Shown here: positions 28,516 through 37,604 of the stretch, one piece after another
Numbering within the stretch: position 1 is the stretch's first letter
Layout: each line of letters begins with the position of its first letter
Source of the DNA: Legionella steelei
GTDB taxonomy: Bacteria > Pseudomonadota > Gammaproteobacteria > Legionellales > Legionellaceae
Assembly (NCBI RefSeq): GCF_001468005.1
Contig: NZ_LNYY01000021.1
Span: 186,637 to 250,636 of the forward strand
Length of the DNA: 64,000 bases
Reading direction: 5' to 3'
Notes under the pieces: generated by a model
What the model saw: only the letters and a program-made list of their open reading frames with translations
Databases searched by the model: none
What the model was told of the DNA's origin: nothing
Translations under genes and position numbers: made by a program

Positions 28516-30120
28516 ATGTGGCAAAAACACTTTTATTTTATTTCAATAGCTCTGCTTCTTATAGTATTTGTTTCCTCTATTTTTTGGGCTTCCAGCCTTT
28601 ATTTTCTTATACTTGTTATTCCCCTCATTATAATAGGAGTTGCAGATTCATTTTCTAAAAATAATGTTCTTTATAATTATCCATTAATTGGCCATATTCG
28701 GTATGTGATGGAATTTATTAGTCCTGAAATCCGCCAATATTTTCTTGAAGATGATAAGAGTGGACGTCCTTATAATCGTCAACAGCGAGAGTTGATAAAA
28801 ATGAGAGCACATGGAATGCCCGGAACTCACCCTTTTGGTACTGAACAAGATATCAAAAAAGAGGGCTTTGATTTCATACTACATTCGATGGCCGAGAAAA
28901 AGGTACCACCCGAGGCCAGTCGAATTATGATTGGTGGGCCTCAGTGCAAACAACCTTATAGCAGTTCTCGCTTAAATATATCGGCGATGAGTTTTGGTGC
29001 ATTAAGCTCTCAGGCTGTCCTTGCCATGAATAAAGGAGCGAAATTAGGCGGGTTTTTACAAGATACTGGAGAGGGAGGACTCACAGACTATCATCTCCGC
29101 TATGAAGCAGACATAGTATGGGAAATTGCCTCAGGCTATTTTGGTTGTCGTACGAAAGAAGGGCGTTTTGATGATGAGGAATTTCGTAAAAAAGCCAATC
29201 AAAAGTCCATTAAAATGATTGCTATAAAGTTATCCCAAGGTGCAAAACCAGGAGATGGAGGTCTTCTCCCTGGAAAAAAGGTAACTAAAGAAATTGCCAA
29301 GTATCGAGATATTCCTGAAGGAAAAGACTGCCAGTCCCCGGCAATTCATCCTGAGTTTAGTACACCTCGTGGGCTGTTGGAATTTATTGTTCGGTTAAGA
29401 ACATTATGCGAAGGCAAGCCGGTAGGTTTTAAATTATGCATAGGTCGACGGAGTGATTTTTTAGGCATCTGTAAAGCCATGCTGGAAACAGGCATTCTTC
29501 CAGATTTTATTACTATTGATGGAGCTGAAGGTGGTACAGGAGCTGCCCCTAGTGAGTTTTCAGACTATGTAGGACTTGCATTAGATGAGGCAATACCATT
29601 TGTTCATTCAAGTTTGGTAGGATGTAATCTCCGTCAACATATTAAAATTCTGGTAAGTGGGAAAATAGTGGATGGATTTGATATGGTAAAAAAAATAGCA
29701 CTGGGTGCTGATTTTTGTAATGTAGCTCGTCCGATGATGTTTGCTGTAGGTTGTATTCAAGCGCTACGTTGTGATACTGGACATTGCCCTACTGGGGTGA
29801 CAACCCAAGATCCAAAACGTGCCAAAGCAATTGATATTGACACTAAAGCCGTTCATGTTAAAAACTATCATCATGAAACCATTAAAAGTTTTCTCCAAAT
29901 AGTTGGAACTTTAGGGGTTGACCACCCTGATAAACTTCATCCCAGCATGATTTGGCATCGATTAGGAAATCAGAGGGCAAAAAACTATACTCAACTCTAT
30001 GATTACTTACAGCCAGGAGCACTATTAAGTGATTCAATCCCAGATGATTTTGCAAGAGATTGGCACCAGGCCAATGCTAATCATTATTTCAATCCTATAC
30101 CCGAAAATTCTAAGGCTTAA
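28516..30120 (+). CDS. FMN-binding glutamate synthase-like protein
   Basis: 534 residues. Two N-terminal membrane helices (about 5-50) precede a GltB-type FMN barrel (about 85-500). The barrel has the SSRLNISAMSFGALS and GAEGGTGAAPSEF segments and three cysteines C413, C419 and C424 spaced C-x5-C-x4-C for the [3Fe-4S] cluster. It lacks the N-terminal glutaminase and C-terminal GXGXG domains of full GltB, like the YerD family. The upstream amidotransferase could supply ammonia, making a split, membrane-tethered enzyme. The electron donor is not visible in this window. Confidence 0.88.
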   Translation: MWQKHFYFISIALLLIVFVSSIFWASSLYFLILVIPLIIIGVADSFSKNNVLYNYPLIGHIRYVMEFISPEIRQYFLEDDKSGRPYNRQQRELIKMRAHGMPGTHPFGTEQDIKKEGFDFILHSMAEKKVPPEASRIMIGGPQCKQPYSSSRLNISAMSFGALSSQAVLAMNKGAKLGGFLQDTGEGGLTDYHLRYEADIVWEIASGYFGCRTKEGRFDDEEFRKKANQKSIKMIAIKLSQGAKPGDGGLLPGKKVTKEIAKYRDIPEGKDCQSPAIHPEFSTPRGLLEFIVRLRTLCEGKPVGFKLCIGRRSDFLGICKAMLETGILPDFITIDGAEGGTGAAPSEFSDYVGLALDEAIPFVHSSLVGCNLRQHIKILVSGKIVDGFDMVKKIALGADFCNVARPMMFAVGCIQALRCDTGHCPTGVTTQDPKRAKAIDIDTKAVHVKNYHHETIKSFLQIVGTLGVDHPDKLHPSMIWHRLGNQRAKNYTQLYDYLQPGALLSDSIPDDFARDWHQANANHYFNPIPENSKA

Positions 30121-30437
30121 TTGAATATAAAATTATTTTAAAGAAATGAATCCTCCAGAACTCTGGATGAAGCACGCTGAAAAATGAGAGGCATGAATAG
30201 TGATTCCTCCCCATTTCCTGGGGGGCTAATCAAGAAATTAAGTAGATTGATCTAACATGGTCTAAAATTCAAAAAGGGATACTTCCTATGGAATACATTA
30301 AAACTGAAAGATTTGTTATTTGATTATATTACAATCAAATTATCGGGTCTTCTTCATTTTGGGTTTGAACGTAATTGCCGTAGGATAATGATATATTCCT
30401 GTTTGTATTTTAACCAAATAATCAATATGGGATCAGT
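30121..30437. other. Intergenic region, 317 bases
   Basis: Separates the glutamate-synthase-like gene from the winged-helix gene. It holds a weak CTCCCC/GGGGGG hairpin near 30207-30226 and the inverted repeat ATTTGATT / AATCAAAT (see 30318). No gene or RNA was recognised. Confidence 0.45.
30318..30340. promoter_or_regulatory. Inverted repeat, possible operator
   Basis: The perfect 8-bp arms ATTTGATT and AATCAAAT are separated by 7 bases, 98 bases before the winged-helix gene. The size suits a dimeric regulator such as that gene's product. AT-rich DNA gives such repeats by chance, so confidence is low. Confidence 0.3.
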
Positions 30438-30827
30438 ATGGATAATACAGATATATCAGATGATATGAGGCGGTTCATATTGAATAGTGTTCCCTCCATT
30501 CCATATCTTGAAGTGATACTATTAATGCGTCATGAACCTCACCGTGAGTGGAGTTTACATGATGTGGCTCAACGTATTTTTATCAGTGATTCCTCTGCTG
30601 AAGAGATCCTAAAACAATTAGTGAATGCAGGTATAATAATTGTTTCCACACAATGGCCACCTTTATACCAATTTTATCCCAAAGATGATTTCTTAAAAAA
30701 CATGCTTGATCAGTTGGCGGCGACCTATTCACTACATTTGATAGAAGTAACTAATTTAATTCATTCTAATATTGATCAAAAAGCACAGCGATTTGCTAAT
30801 GCATTCACTTGGAAAAAGGATACCTGA
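30438..30827 (+). CDS. Winged-helix DNA-binding-like protein
   Basis: 129 residues with a compact winged helix-turn-helix at about 20-85: PYLEVILLMRHEPHREWSL, helix DVAQRIFIS, recognition-like DSSAEEILKQLVNAG, wing IIIVSTQWPPLYQFYP. A C-terminal helix follows (MLDQLAATYSLHLIEVTNLI) that could dimerise. The next gene starts three bases after its stop, so it is co-transcribed with the two small membrane proteins and probably regulates or senses with them. Exact family not recognised. Confidence 0.72.
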   Translation: MDNTDISDDMRRFILNSVPSIPYLEVILLMRHEPHREWSLHDVAQRIFISDSSAEEILKQLVNAGIIIVSTQWPPLYQFYPKDDFLKNMLDQLAATYSLHLIEVTNLIHSNIDQKAQRFANAFTWKKDT

Positions 30828-30829
30828 CT

Positions 30830-31090
30830 ATGGCAGCCATCATCTACATTCTATGTACCATCACCGCTGGGATTTGTGCTTGGTTGCTTTTAAGCAACTA
30901 TGCCAAACAAAAATCTACTATCCTGCTTTGGGGGGGGCTGTGCTTTTTAGGCTTAACGATTAACAATCTTCTCCTTGTATTGGATGCCTTTGTTTTTATT
31001 GAGACAGATTTATCAACCATAAGATTGCTAACAGGTGTAGTCTCGCTGCTACTCTTACTATTTGGGCTAATATGGGAGGAGAAGTCATGA
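30830..31090 (+). CDS. Small membrane protein (DUF5985-like), first copy
   Basis: 86 residues with three hydrophobic helices (AIIYILCTITAGICAWLLL, TILLWGGLCFLGLTINNLLLVLD, LLTGVVSLLLLLFGLIWE). AAGGA lies before ATG 30830. An upstream in-frame ATG at 30809 would overlap the preceding gene. It matches the DUF5985 type of tandem small membrane protein. The stop overlaps the next start (ATGA), so both are made together and may form a heterodimer. Confidence 0.78.
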   Translation: MAAIIYILCTITAGICAWLLLSNYAKQKSTILLWGGLCFLGLTINNLLLVLDAFVFIETDLSTIRLLTGVVSLLLLLFGLIWEEKS

Positions 31091-31347
31091 TGATAAATGC
31101 AATGCTTGTTGGAGCATTTGTAATGGCTTCTATAATTGTTAGCCTATTTTTTCTTCGTTTCTGGAAAAGTACCCATGATCGTTTTTTTCTCTATTTTGCA
31201 ATGTCCTTTTTACTGGAAGCTTTAAGTAGAGTCATCATTGGAACAACTAATATACAAAATGAAAATCCACTCATTTATTTAATTAGATTGGTTGCTTATT
31301 TTTTGATTATTATTGCCATTTACGAGAAAAATAAAAAACGTAGGTAA
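31087..31347 (+). CDS. Small membrane protein (DUF5985-like), second copy
   Basis: 86 residues with three hydrophobic helices and a basic tail (YEKNKKRR). It has the family-type RFWKSTHDRFFLYFAMSFLLEA segment between helices 1 and 2. ATG 31087 overlaps the TGA of the first copy and GGAGG precedes it. Paired with the first copy and the winged-helix gene; function unknown. Confidence 0.78.
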   Translation: MMINAMLVGAFVMASIIVSLFFLRFWKSTHDRFFLYFAMSFLLEALSRVIIGTTNIQNENPLIYLIRLVAYFLIIIAIYEKNKKRR

Positions 31348-31606
31348 AGCGAACAGTATAAATTAAACAAGAACTACTTCTGAAGGTTGTAATGAACCTT
31401 CACACTGAGTTGGCTAATTATTGTTTTAGAGCATATACAAAATAAGGCAACAAGATATGATTATAAAAGATAAAGAGCTTATATATTTGGACGGAAGAGA
31501 AACAGTGTTAACAAAAATAATCAGTCTATTACAACTACAACTAATAGACTAAATATAAAGTAATAAGATTCGCAAGTTTGAAAGGTAATAAATAAGGATA
31601 TTAAAA

Positions 31607-33142
31607 TTGCGCATAATTTCAAAAGGTCAATACTTGTATAGGTCAATATTAATATTGATTCTTATTTTGCAAAAGGCACTTGCTAGTGAAATTGATAATG
31701 TTAATTTACAAGTTACTCGATATATCGATAAAAGCTGGAGTTTATTAACACGCGACAATTGGGTTCAATCCAGTGAGGATCCAAAATTATTAACTGATGA
31801 ATTGATAGTATATTTACCCAAAGATGAAAATATAAAGGCGGTTAGGCAAAAAAATATAAAATGCTCTCAAATCAAGTTTAAATATTTACCTAGAGATTAC
31901 ACTCAAATAAAAAAACATGGCCTACTTTTTTTACCATATCCATATATAGTCCCTGGAGGTCGGTTTAATGAAATGTATGCTTGGGACAGCTTTTTTATTG
32001 AATTGGGCCTTCTCAATAATAATCGATTTACCCTTGCAAAGGGTATGGTGGATAATTTAATTTATGAAGTATTAAATTATGGGACTATTTTAAATGCTAA
32101 CCGCACCTATTATTTAGGAAGAACACAGCCACCAGTACTAACTGAAATGATATTGGCTTATTATCAAAAAGATCCTAATAAACTTTGGTTAAAATCTACT
32201 TTACCTGCAATTAAAAAATTATATCATTTTTGGACATCTCCGCCTCATGCAATACCAAACATTGGCTTATCTCGATATTACTCAGATGGAGAAGGGCCCA
32301 CACCTGAAGAGTCACCATTGTATTATGAAAAAGTATTAAATTATTTTAAAACCCATTCTATAACTGATTATGATAAAAAACTGTTTTATGACAACCAACA
32401 TAATAAATTAACTCGTTTTTTTTATATTGCCGATCGCACAATACGCGAATCTGGTTTTGATATTACCGCAAAATATGGGCCTTTTGGCATTGGAATATTA
32501 GATTATGCTCCTGTAGATTTGAATGTTTTGTTGTATAAAATGGAGCGCGATACACAGAAAATCTATGAAATATTAGGAGATTCTAAAGAAGCTATGCTAT
32601 GGAAAGATCGAGCTAATATTCGAGTTAATAATATAAATCGCTATTTATGGGATGAGTCTACAGGTTATTATTTGGATTATGACTTTAAAAAGAAAAAACG
32701 AAAATTTTATCCATTTGTAACTACCTTTTATCCTTTGTGGGCAGGAATCGCCTCAAAAGAACAGGCTGCAGCGGTAGTTAGACATTTACCCGATTTATTA
32801 AAGAAAGGGGGAATTGTAACAAGCCTTAATAACTCTGGATTACAATGGGATGCTCCATTTGGATGGGCTCCAATGCAATATTTTGCTGTGCTTGGTCTTG
32901 AAAAATATGGCTACAAAAAGTTTGCAATAGAAATAGCTGGCAAATTCATTAATACCGTAAATAGCGGGTTTCAAAAGAATCACGCGATTTTTGAAAAATA
33001 TGATGTAAATACATTAAGCACTCGTACAGATAACAAAATTAAATACAGTTATGCTACTAATGAAATTGGATTTGGTTGGACGAATGGAGTTTATTTAGTT
33101 TTTTCAAAATTCCTTGAACAGTCCACATCTGTGAAGGATTAG
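31607..33142 (+). CDS. treA: Periplasmic trehalase (GH37)
   Basis: Hydrolyses trehalose to two glucose. Both family signatures are present: PGGRFNEMYAWDSFF (about residue 113) and QWDAPFGWAP (about 417). The 511-residue length is normal. An N-terminal signal peptide (about 1-27, RSILILILILQKALAS) sends it to the periplasm. The start must be TTG 31607, with AAGGA 9 bases before it, because there is no nearby ATG. In the island it fits the osmotic theme: trehalose taken from outside or leaking out can be recovered. Confidence 0.93.
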   Translation: MRIISKGQYLYRSILILILILQKALASEIDNVNLQVTRYIDKSWSLLTRDNWVQSSEDPKLLTDELIVYLPKDENIKAVRQKNIKCSQIKFKYLPRDYTQIKKHGLLFLPYPYIVPGGRFNEMYAWDSFFIELGLLNNNRFTLAKGMVDNLIYEVLNYGTILNANRTYYLGRTQPPVLTEMILAYYQKDPNKLWLKSTLPAIKKLYHFWTSPPHAIPNIGLSRYYSDGEGPTPEESPLYYEKVLNYFKTHSITDYDKKLFYDNQHNKLTRFFYIADRTIRESGFDITAKYGPFGIGILDYAPVDLNVLLYKMERDTQKIYEILGDSKEAMLWKDRANIRVNNINRYLWDESTGYYLDYDFKKKKRKFYPFVTTFYPLWAGIASKEQAAAVVRHLPDLLKKGGIVTSLNNSGLQWDAPFGWAPMQYFAVLGLEKYGYKKFAIEIAGKFINTVNSGFQKNHAIFEKYDVNTLSTRTDNKIKYSYATNEIGFGWTNGVYLVFSKFLEQSTSVKD

Positions 33143-33214
33143 CATTTATAATCGGTGTAGAGTCGCTATGTTTAGGCCAAGTAACTTTATTATTAAACTT
33201 CAGGATGATGACCT

Positions 33215-34504
33215 ATGCGAGAGAAAACCTTAATACTTTATGTGCTTTCAATTTTATTAGGCATATTAACAGGAACTGTGGGTTCATTATTGCAACTGTC
33301 AATCCATTGGTTAAATAATGCTTTAATCAGCTGGTTTAATTTTGCAGAGTCAAAAGGTTTGGATATAGATATCGTTTCTGCGCTCACGACGATGGTCATG
33401 GTTTTTATCGCATGGATGTTGGTCAAATGGGTAGCAACTGAGGCCTCAGGAAGTGGTGTTCAGGAAATTGAGGGTACTTTACTTCATGAGCGTCATATTT
33501 TTTGGCGCAGATTGCTGCCTGTAAAATTTATCGGTGGTGTTTTGTCAATCGGTTCTAAAATGGTGCTCGGGCGCGAAGGGCCTACGATTCAAATTGGTGG
33601 TAACCTTGGTGAGATGTTAGGTGAGTGTTTCTCTTTAACTAGAAAAAGACGTGACTCACTTATAGCAGCCGGAGCAGCAGCCGGGCTTGCAACGGCTTTT
33701 AATGCACCTCTTGCTGGAGTCCTTTTTGTACTTGAAGAAATGCGCAGTGAGTTTAATTTCTCCTTTACAAATTTTAAAACGGTTGCCATTTGTTGTGTGT
33801 TCGCAACGATCATGTTGCATATCATAATTGGACCGCAACCTGATATTAAAATGGCTGTATTTACCCCGCCCAATCTTCAATCTCTTTGGTTGTTCTTTGC
33901 TTTTGGTATAGTTGTAGGTATTGTTGGTCTTGGCTTTAATATGTTTTTGATGAAATTGCTGAACATCCTGGATAAGCTAAAGCCTTGGGTAAAAGATATT
34001 TACGTATTAATTATTGGTCTCACAGTAGGGTATTTGGCTTATAAACAGCCTGGTGTTGTTGGAGGCGGGTATCACATAATCGAACAAGCTTTAATAGCTT
34101 ATCCTGATTTCTTAGTCTTGGTGGTGTTACTTATAATCCGATTTATTATGACCTTATTGTGTTACGGTACAGGTGTTCCTGGTGGGATTTTTGCGCCAAT
34201 GTTAGCTTTAGGAACCATTTTAGGATTAGCTGCATCACATATTCTTCAGGCAATTTCAAGTGATATAAATATTCATCCGGGTATGTTTGCAGTTGCTGGC
34301 ATGGGGGCTCTGTTTTCTGCTTCCGTAAGAGCGCCGATTACGGGGATCATTTTGGTTGTTGAAATGACGCAAAATTATTTATTGATATTGCCGTTAATGG
34401 TTACCTGTTTGACATCTACTACAGTAGTGCAATTAGCAAGAAACGCCCCTATCTATACCCAATTGTTGCGTAGAACGTTAAAAAAGGAGCAGCTTTATAA
34501 ATGA
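33215..34504 (+). CDS. clcA: CLC-type chloride/H+ antiporter
   Basis: 429-residue CLC transporter. It has the anion-site motifs SGSGVQE (usual GSGIPE, here Pro to Gln), GREGPTIQIG with the gating glutamate, and GGIFAPM, plus the Tyr in the QNYLLILP helix. The inner proton glutamate (LEEM) is also present, so it should exchange Cl- for H+. There are no CBS domains. Such exchangers support survival in acid by removing excess charge. A long perfect hairpin follows. Confidence 0.92.
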   Translation: MREKTLILYVLSILLGILTGTVGSLLQLSIHWLNNALISWFNFAESKGLDIDIVSALTTMVMVFIAWMLVKWVATEASGSGVQEIEGTLLHERHIFWRRLLPVKFIGGVLSIGSKMVLGREGPTIQIGGNLGEMLGECFSLTRKRRDSLIAAGAAAGLATAFNAPLAGVLFVLEEMRSEFNFSFTNFKTVAICCVFATIMLHIIIGPQPDIKMAVFTPPNLQSLWLFFAFGIVVGIVGLGFNMFLMKLLNILDKLKPWVKDIYVLIIGLTVGYLAYKQPGVVGGGYHIIEQALIAYPDFLVLVVLLIIRFIMTLLCYGTGVPGGIFAPMLALGTILGLAASHILQAISSDINIHPGMFAVAGMGALFSASVRAPITGIILVVEMTQNYLLILPLMVTCLTSTTVVQLARNAPIYTQLLRRTLKKEQLYK

Positions 34505-34525
34505 CAATAGAAATTAAAAAATTTA

Positions 34526-34571
34526 TTAGCAATACGCTTAATGTTCAAAAGAACATTAAGCGTATTGCTAA
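34526..34571. terminator. 21-bp perfect hairpin, bidirectional terminator
   Basis: TTAGCAATACGCTTAATGTTC (34526-34546) is a perfect complement of 34551-34571 with a 4-base AAAA loop. On the minus strand it is followed by TAAATTTTTTAA, a usable U-tract for the gene at 34598. On the plus strand the tail is poor. It separates convergent clcA and the 34598 gene. Confidence 0.8.
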
Positions 34572-34597
34572 CTCATAGATTCTAAGACATCCAGTCC

Positions 34598-35029
34598 TCA
34601 AAATTGTTCTTGATATGTTATATTTGTCTGCTTAAGAGAAACTTTATCGCAACAATTTAGGCTGACAAACTCTTCAGAGCTATTAGTTATTCCTAGGCTA
34701 GATTCAGGCTCTAATTCAAATGAAAAACCATCCTTAAAATTATCGGCGGTAAATAAAACCATTACAGTGCCTTCTGGCATAGTTAAGTTATTAATAATGC
34801 TTTTATTTTTTATTGCAATAAAACTTAATAAATTCTCAGCATTCTGTTCTTTGGATTCCAAATTACATACAAATTTTCTTGTAAATTTAAAATTTCCCTG
34901 CATAAGAAATTGCTCACCAGGAGGGAGATCAAATAAACAATTTGAGGTACCAGATATGCTATTAGAATAGATCGACCATAATAAGAAATTAACTCCCAAA
35001 AATTTGTTACTTATTTCTCTAATTTTCAT
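34598..35029 (-). CDS. Exported hypothetical protein
   Basis: 143 residues. The N-terminus (KFLGVNFLLWSIYSNSISGTS) is a probable but weak signal peptide. The rest is beta-rich, with four cysteines in two separated groups (NCLF/FVCNL and NCC), suggesting disulfides. No family recognised. It lies 44 bases downstream of the amidotransferase gene on the same strand, so it may be the last gene of that transcript. Confidence 0.6.
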   Translation of the reverse strand: MKIREISNKFLGVNFLLWSIYSNSISGTSNCLFDLPPGEQFLMQGNFKFTRKFVCNLESKEQNAENLLSFIAIKNKSIINNLTMPEGTVMVLFTADNFKDGFSFELEPESSLGITNSSEEFVSLNCCDKVSLKQTNITYQEQF

Positions 35030-35073
35030 ATTCTACCTTTAAAAACTTAATGATAAAAATTGTACTTATTTAT

Positions 35074-36858
35074 TTATAACTTATGCTGTTGCAACCAATA
35101 CTCAAGCAAACCAACTTGCCACAGCTTAGAAATACCTGAACGCGTAAAATTCTTTTCTGATTTTGTAAATAAGCTTTGAACTGCTTGTAAATTAAAAATA
35201 CCTCTTTGCTTTATGTTTTCAGGAGAAAGTACTTCACGCATTAACTCCAAAGTACTTCCCTCTAAATACTTCAACGCTGGAACAGGAAAATATCCTTTGG
35301 GGCGATCTACAATTTGTTTAGGAAGCATTTTCCTTCCAAGCTGTTTTAAAATATATTTACCTCCTTGGGGCAATTTATATTTAAGGGGCATAGAAGTTGC
35401 AAGTTTGAGCATCTTTTCATCCAAAAAAGGGACTCTTGCTTCTAAACTTGCTGCCATGGTCATATTATCAACTCGGCATAAGGGACCATTTGCTAATGCG
35501 AAGGTGCTTTCATATTTAAGTAGATTATCGACTGGGTTTCTAGAGTTATTTTTTTCACAAAGCTTCATTAAAAAATCCGAAGCATGAAATGGTGTTTGGA
35601 GGTCTGGCATTACAAGTTGCTGGTATTCTTTAAAAGAACGATCAGCTACTTTGTTAAAAATGATTTGTGCTGATTGTGATGGTAAAGCTGGATTTACATG
35701 TATATTTTGAAACCAATGATAACCTGCAAAAATCTCATCTGCGCCTTGACCTGAAAGAACTACTTTAACATGTTTGGATACCTCGTGAGAAAGAAGATAA
35801 AAACCGATATTGTCATGACTCAACATAGGTTCTGACATTGCAGAAATACAATTTCCTAATGAATAGGCTAACTGCTTATTTGAAATAAACATTTGCTGAT
35901 GCTGTGTATTAAATTTTGAAGCAATAAGATTCGAATATAAGAATTCATCACCTTGCTCTCCATGTGTACTATCAAACCCAATAGAGAATGTTTGAATTTC
36001 TTGTTGTCCAAGTTTGGAAGCCATGGCCACAAGTAATGAAGAATCTAATCCTCCAGAAAGTAAGATGCCCACAGGAACGTCTGCAGCTAATTGGCGATGA
36101 GTTGCAGATTTTAATACTTCGTAAGTTTCTTTTATCCAATAATTTTCATCACGATAATGCTCTGCTTTTGTATTCTCGAATTTTAAATCCCAGTAGCTCT
36201 CCTCTTCAATTTTACCATCAGGGTGAACGGTCATTAGGCAACCTGGAGAGAGTTTTTTTACACCAGATAAAATCGTACGCGGTTCAGGAACCGCATGAAA
36301 GGTTAGGTAATAATGAAGTGCGATTCTATCAATTGATGTATCGACATCACCAAATTCAATTAAAGCAGGTAACGTGGATGCAAATTTGAATCCATAATTT
36401 GCATCAGCAGAATAATAAAGTGGTTTAATGCCTAATCGATCGCGGGCAAGTATCAATTTACCTGTATTTTGTTCCCAGATAGCAAAAGCAAACATACCAT
36501 CGATACGATGTACACAATCTTTTCCCCAAGCATGGTATGCCTTAAGAAGTACCTCCGTGTCACTATTGGAATTAAAAGAGTATCCTTTAGATTTTAGGAT
36601 TTCGCGTAACTCAGTAAAATTATAAATTGCTCCATTAAAAACTAATGCCAAACCTAAATCTGAATCAACCATAGGTTGCATCCCCAGATTTGATAAATCA
36701 AAAATTTTCAGTCTTCTGTGTCCAAGCGCCAAACTTTTCGTGAGGTATATATGACCATCATCAGGTCCTCGGTTAAACTGCCTGAGTAAAACCTTTTGTA
36801 GATTAAGAAGAGGAACATTTTTTTTATTGAATTGAAATTCACCGGCGATACCACACAT
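35074..36858 (-). CDS. Asparagine-synthetase-family amidotransferase (NAGGN type)
   Basis: 594 residues. An N-terminal class II glutaminase (Cys2 in MCGIAGE; FNGAIYNF) is joined to an ATP-pyrophosphatase synthetase domain with the PP-loop SGGLDSS at 268-274 and SGQGADEIFAGYHW. The wording of several stretches (NFHAV-like TFHAVPEPRT, MSEPMLSHDNIGFYLLSHEVSKH, GYFPVPALK) is that of the N-acetylglutaminylglutamine amidotransferase (asnO) rather than housekeeping AsnB. It is coupled (14-base gap) to a GNAT gene and a GCS2-type ligase, with a MarR gene divergent. It likely amidates a small peptide osmolyte; plain asparagine synthesis remains possible. Confidence 0.82.
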   Translation of the reverse strand: MCGIAGEFQFNKKNVPLLNLQKVLLRQFNRGPDDGHIYLTKSLALGHRRLKIFDLSNLGMQPMVDSDLGLALVFNGAIYNFTELREILKSKGYSFNSNSDTEVLLKAYHAWGKDCVHRIDGMFAFAIWEQNTGKLILARDRLGIKPLYYSADANYGFKFASTLPALIEFGDVDTSIDRIALHYYLTFHAVPEPRTILSGVKKLSPGCLMTVHPDGKIEEESYWDLKFENTKAEHYRDENYWIKETYEVLKSATHRQLAADVPVGILLSGGLDSSLLVAMASKLGQQEIQTFSIGFDSTHGEQGDEFLYSNLIASKFNTQHQQMFISNKQLAYSLGNCISAMSEPMLSHDNIGFYLLSHEVSKHVKVVLSGQGADEIFAGYHWFQNIHVNPALPSQSAQIIFNKVADRSFKEYQQLVMPDLQTPFHASDFLMKLCEKNNSRNPVDNLLKYESTFALANGPLCRVDNMTMAASLEARVPFLDEKMLKLATSMPLKYKLPQGGKYILKQLGRKMLPKQIVDRPKGYFPVPALKYLEGSTLELMREVLSPENIKQRGIFNLQAVQSLFTKSEKNFTRSGISKLWQVGLLEYWLQQHKL

Positions 36859-36872
36859 AGTCTATCTTCCTT

Positions 36873-37565
36873 TTATAATTTAGAAGTTAAATCCATAGGT
36901 ACATTCACTAATGCATCAGTTGTTTTCAAAGGTTTAAAAAATAATAGGCGTGGTTTGTCGCCGAACTTAGTAAACTCTTCTTGCTCTTGATGTTTCAATG
37001 TTTTCTGTAAGATCCTTTTTGAACCTTCATTTGAGGGGTGAACTGTGGCAACGATTTCTTTAATGTTCTTTTCTAAGGTTCCACTTTCACTTTCAGAAAT
37101 AATGTGCTTTATAAATTTTTTCCCTAAGATTGCAATTTCAGTTCCATAACCTTTTCCCCAAAAAGCTTGATCAATAATATAAGCTATTTCACCGACATTT
37201 TGATGGCCGACTCCCACATGAGAGAAATCATCTAAAGAATGTTTTATGTGGAGATAACCAACAAATTCTTGAGTAGTTGAATGGTAAATTGAAAGCACCG
37301 AGAATTTGTTACCAGAATTCCAACGTTTCGTTTCATCCTGTATGAACTCTTTTACGGCAGAGGGTTCCCAGGTCTTTCCTTCACCAAACATCTTTATATT
37401 TTCAGAGCTCTCTAAAAGAGTAGTATATTTATCAATTAAAAAGCTCTCTTCATCTTGATTGAGAGATCTGGCCACCAACCTATTCGAATAAATTGTGTAA
37501 TGATTTAATTCGCTTTTAATCGTTACATTACCCAATTTTTTTGATGTATAAGTTACTTGTTTCAT
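36873..37565 (-). CDS. GNAT-family N-acetyltransferase
   Basis: 230-residue acetyltransferase of the RimJ/RimL-like GNAT type. The acetyl-CoA pyrophosphate loop is in YIIDQAFWGKGYGTE (about residues 125-140). An N-terminal 40-residue extension and a C-terminal 40-residue tail frame the fold. There is no ATP-grasp domain, unlike the fused NAGGN synthetase of Pseudomonas and Sinorhizobium. It lies between the ligase gene (39-base gap) and the amidotransferase gene (14-base gap), which suggests that it acetylates a dipeptide or amino acid of the same pathway. Confidence 0.8.
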   Translation of the reverse strand: MKQVTYTSKKLGNVTIKSELNHYTIYSNRLVARSLNQDEESFLIDKYTTLLESSENIKMFGEGKTWEPSAVKEFIQDETKRWNSGNKFSVLSIYHSTTQEFVGYLHIKHSLDDFSHVGVGHQNVGEIAYIIDQAFWGKGYGTEIAILGKKFIKHIISESESGTLEKNIKEIVATVHPSNEGSKRILQKTLKHQEQEEFTKFGDKPRLLFFKPLKTTDALVNVPMDLTSKL

Positions 37566-37604
37566 TATTATATTCCTCGATTGCTTTTAAAACAGCAGTT
37601 CCCA

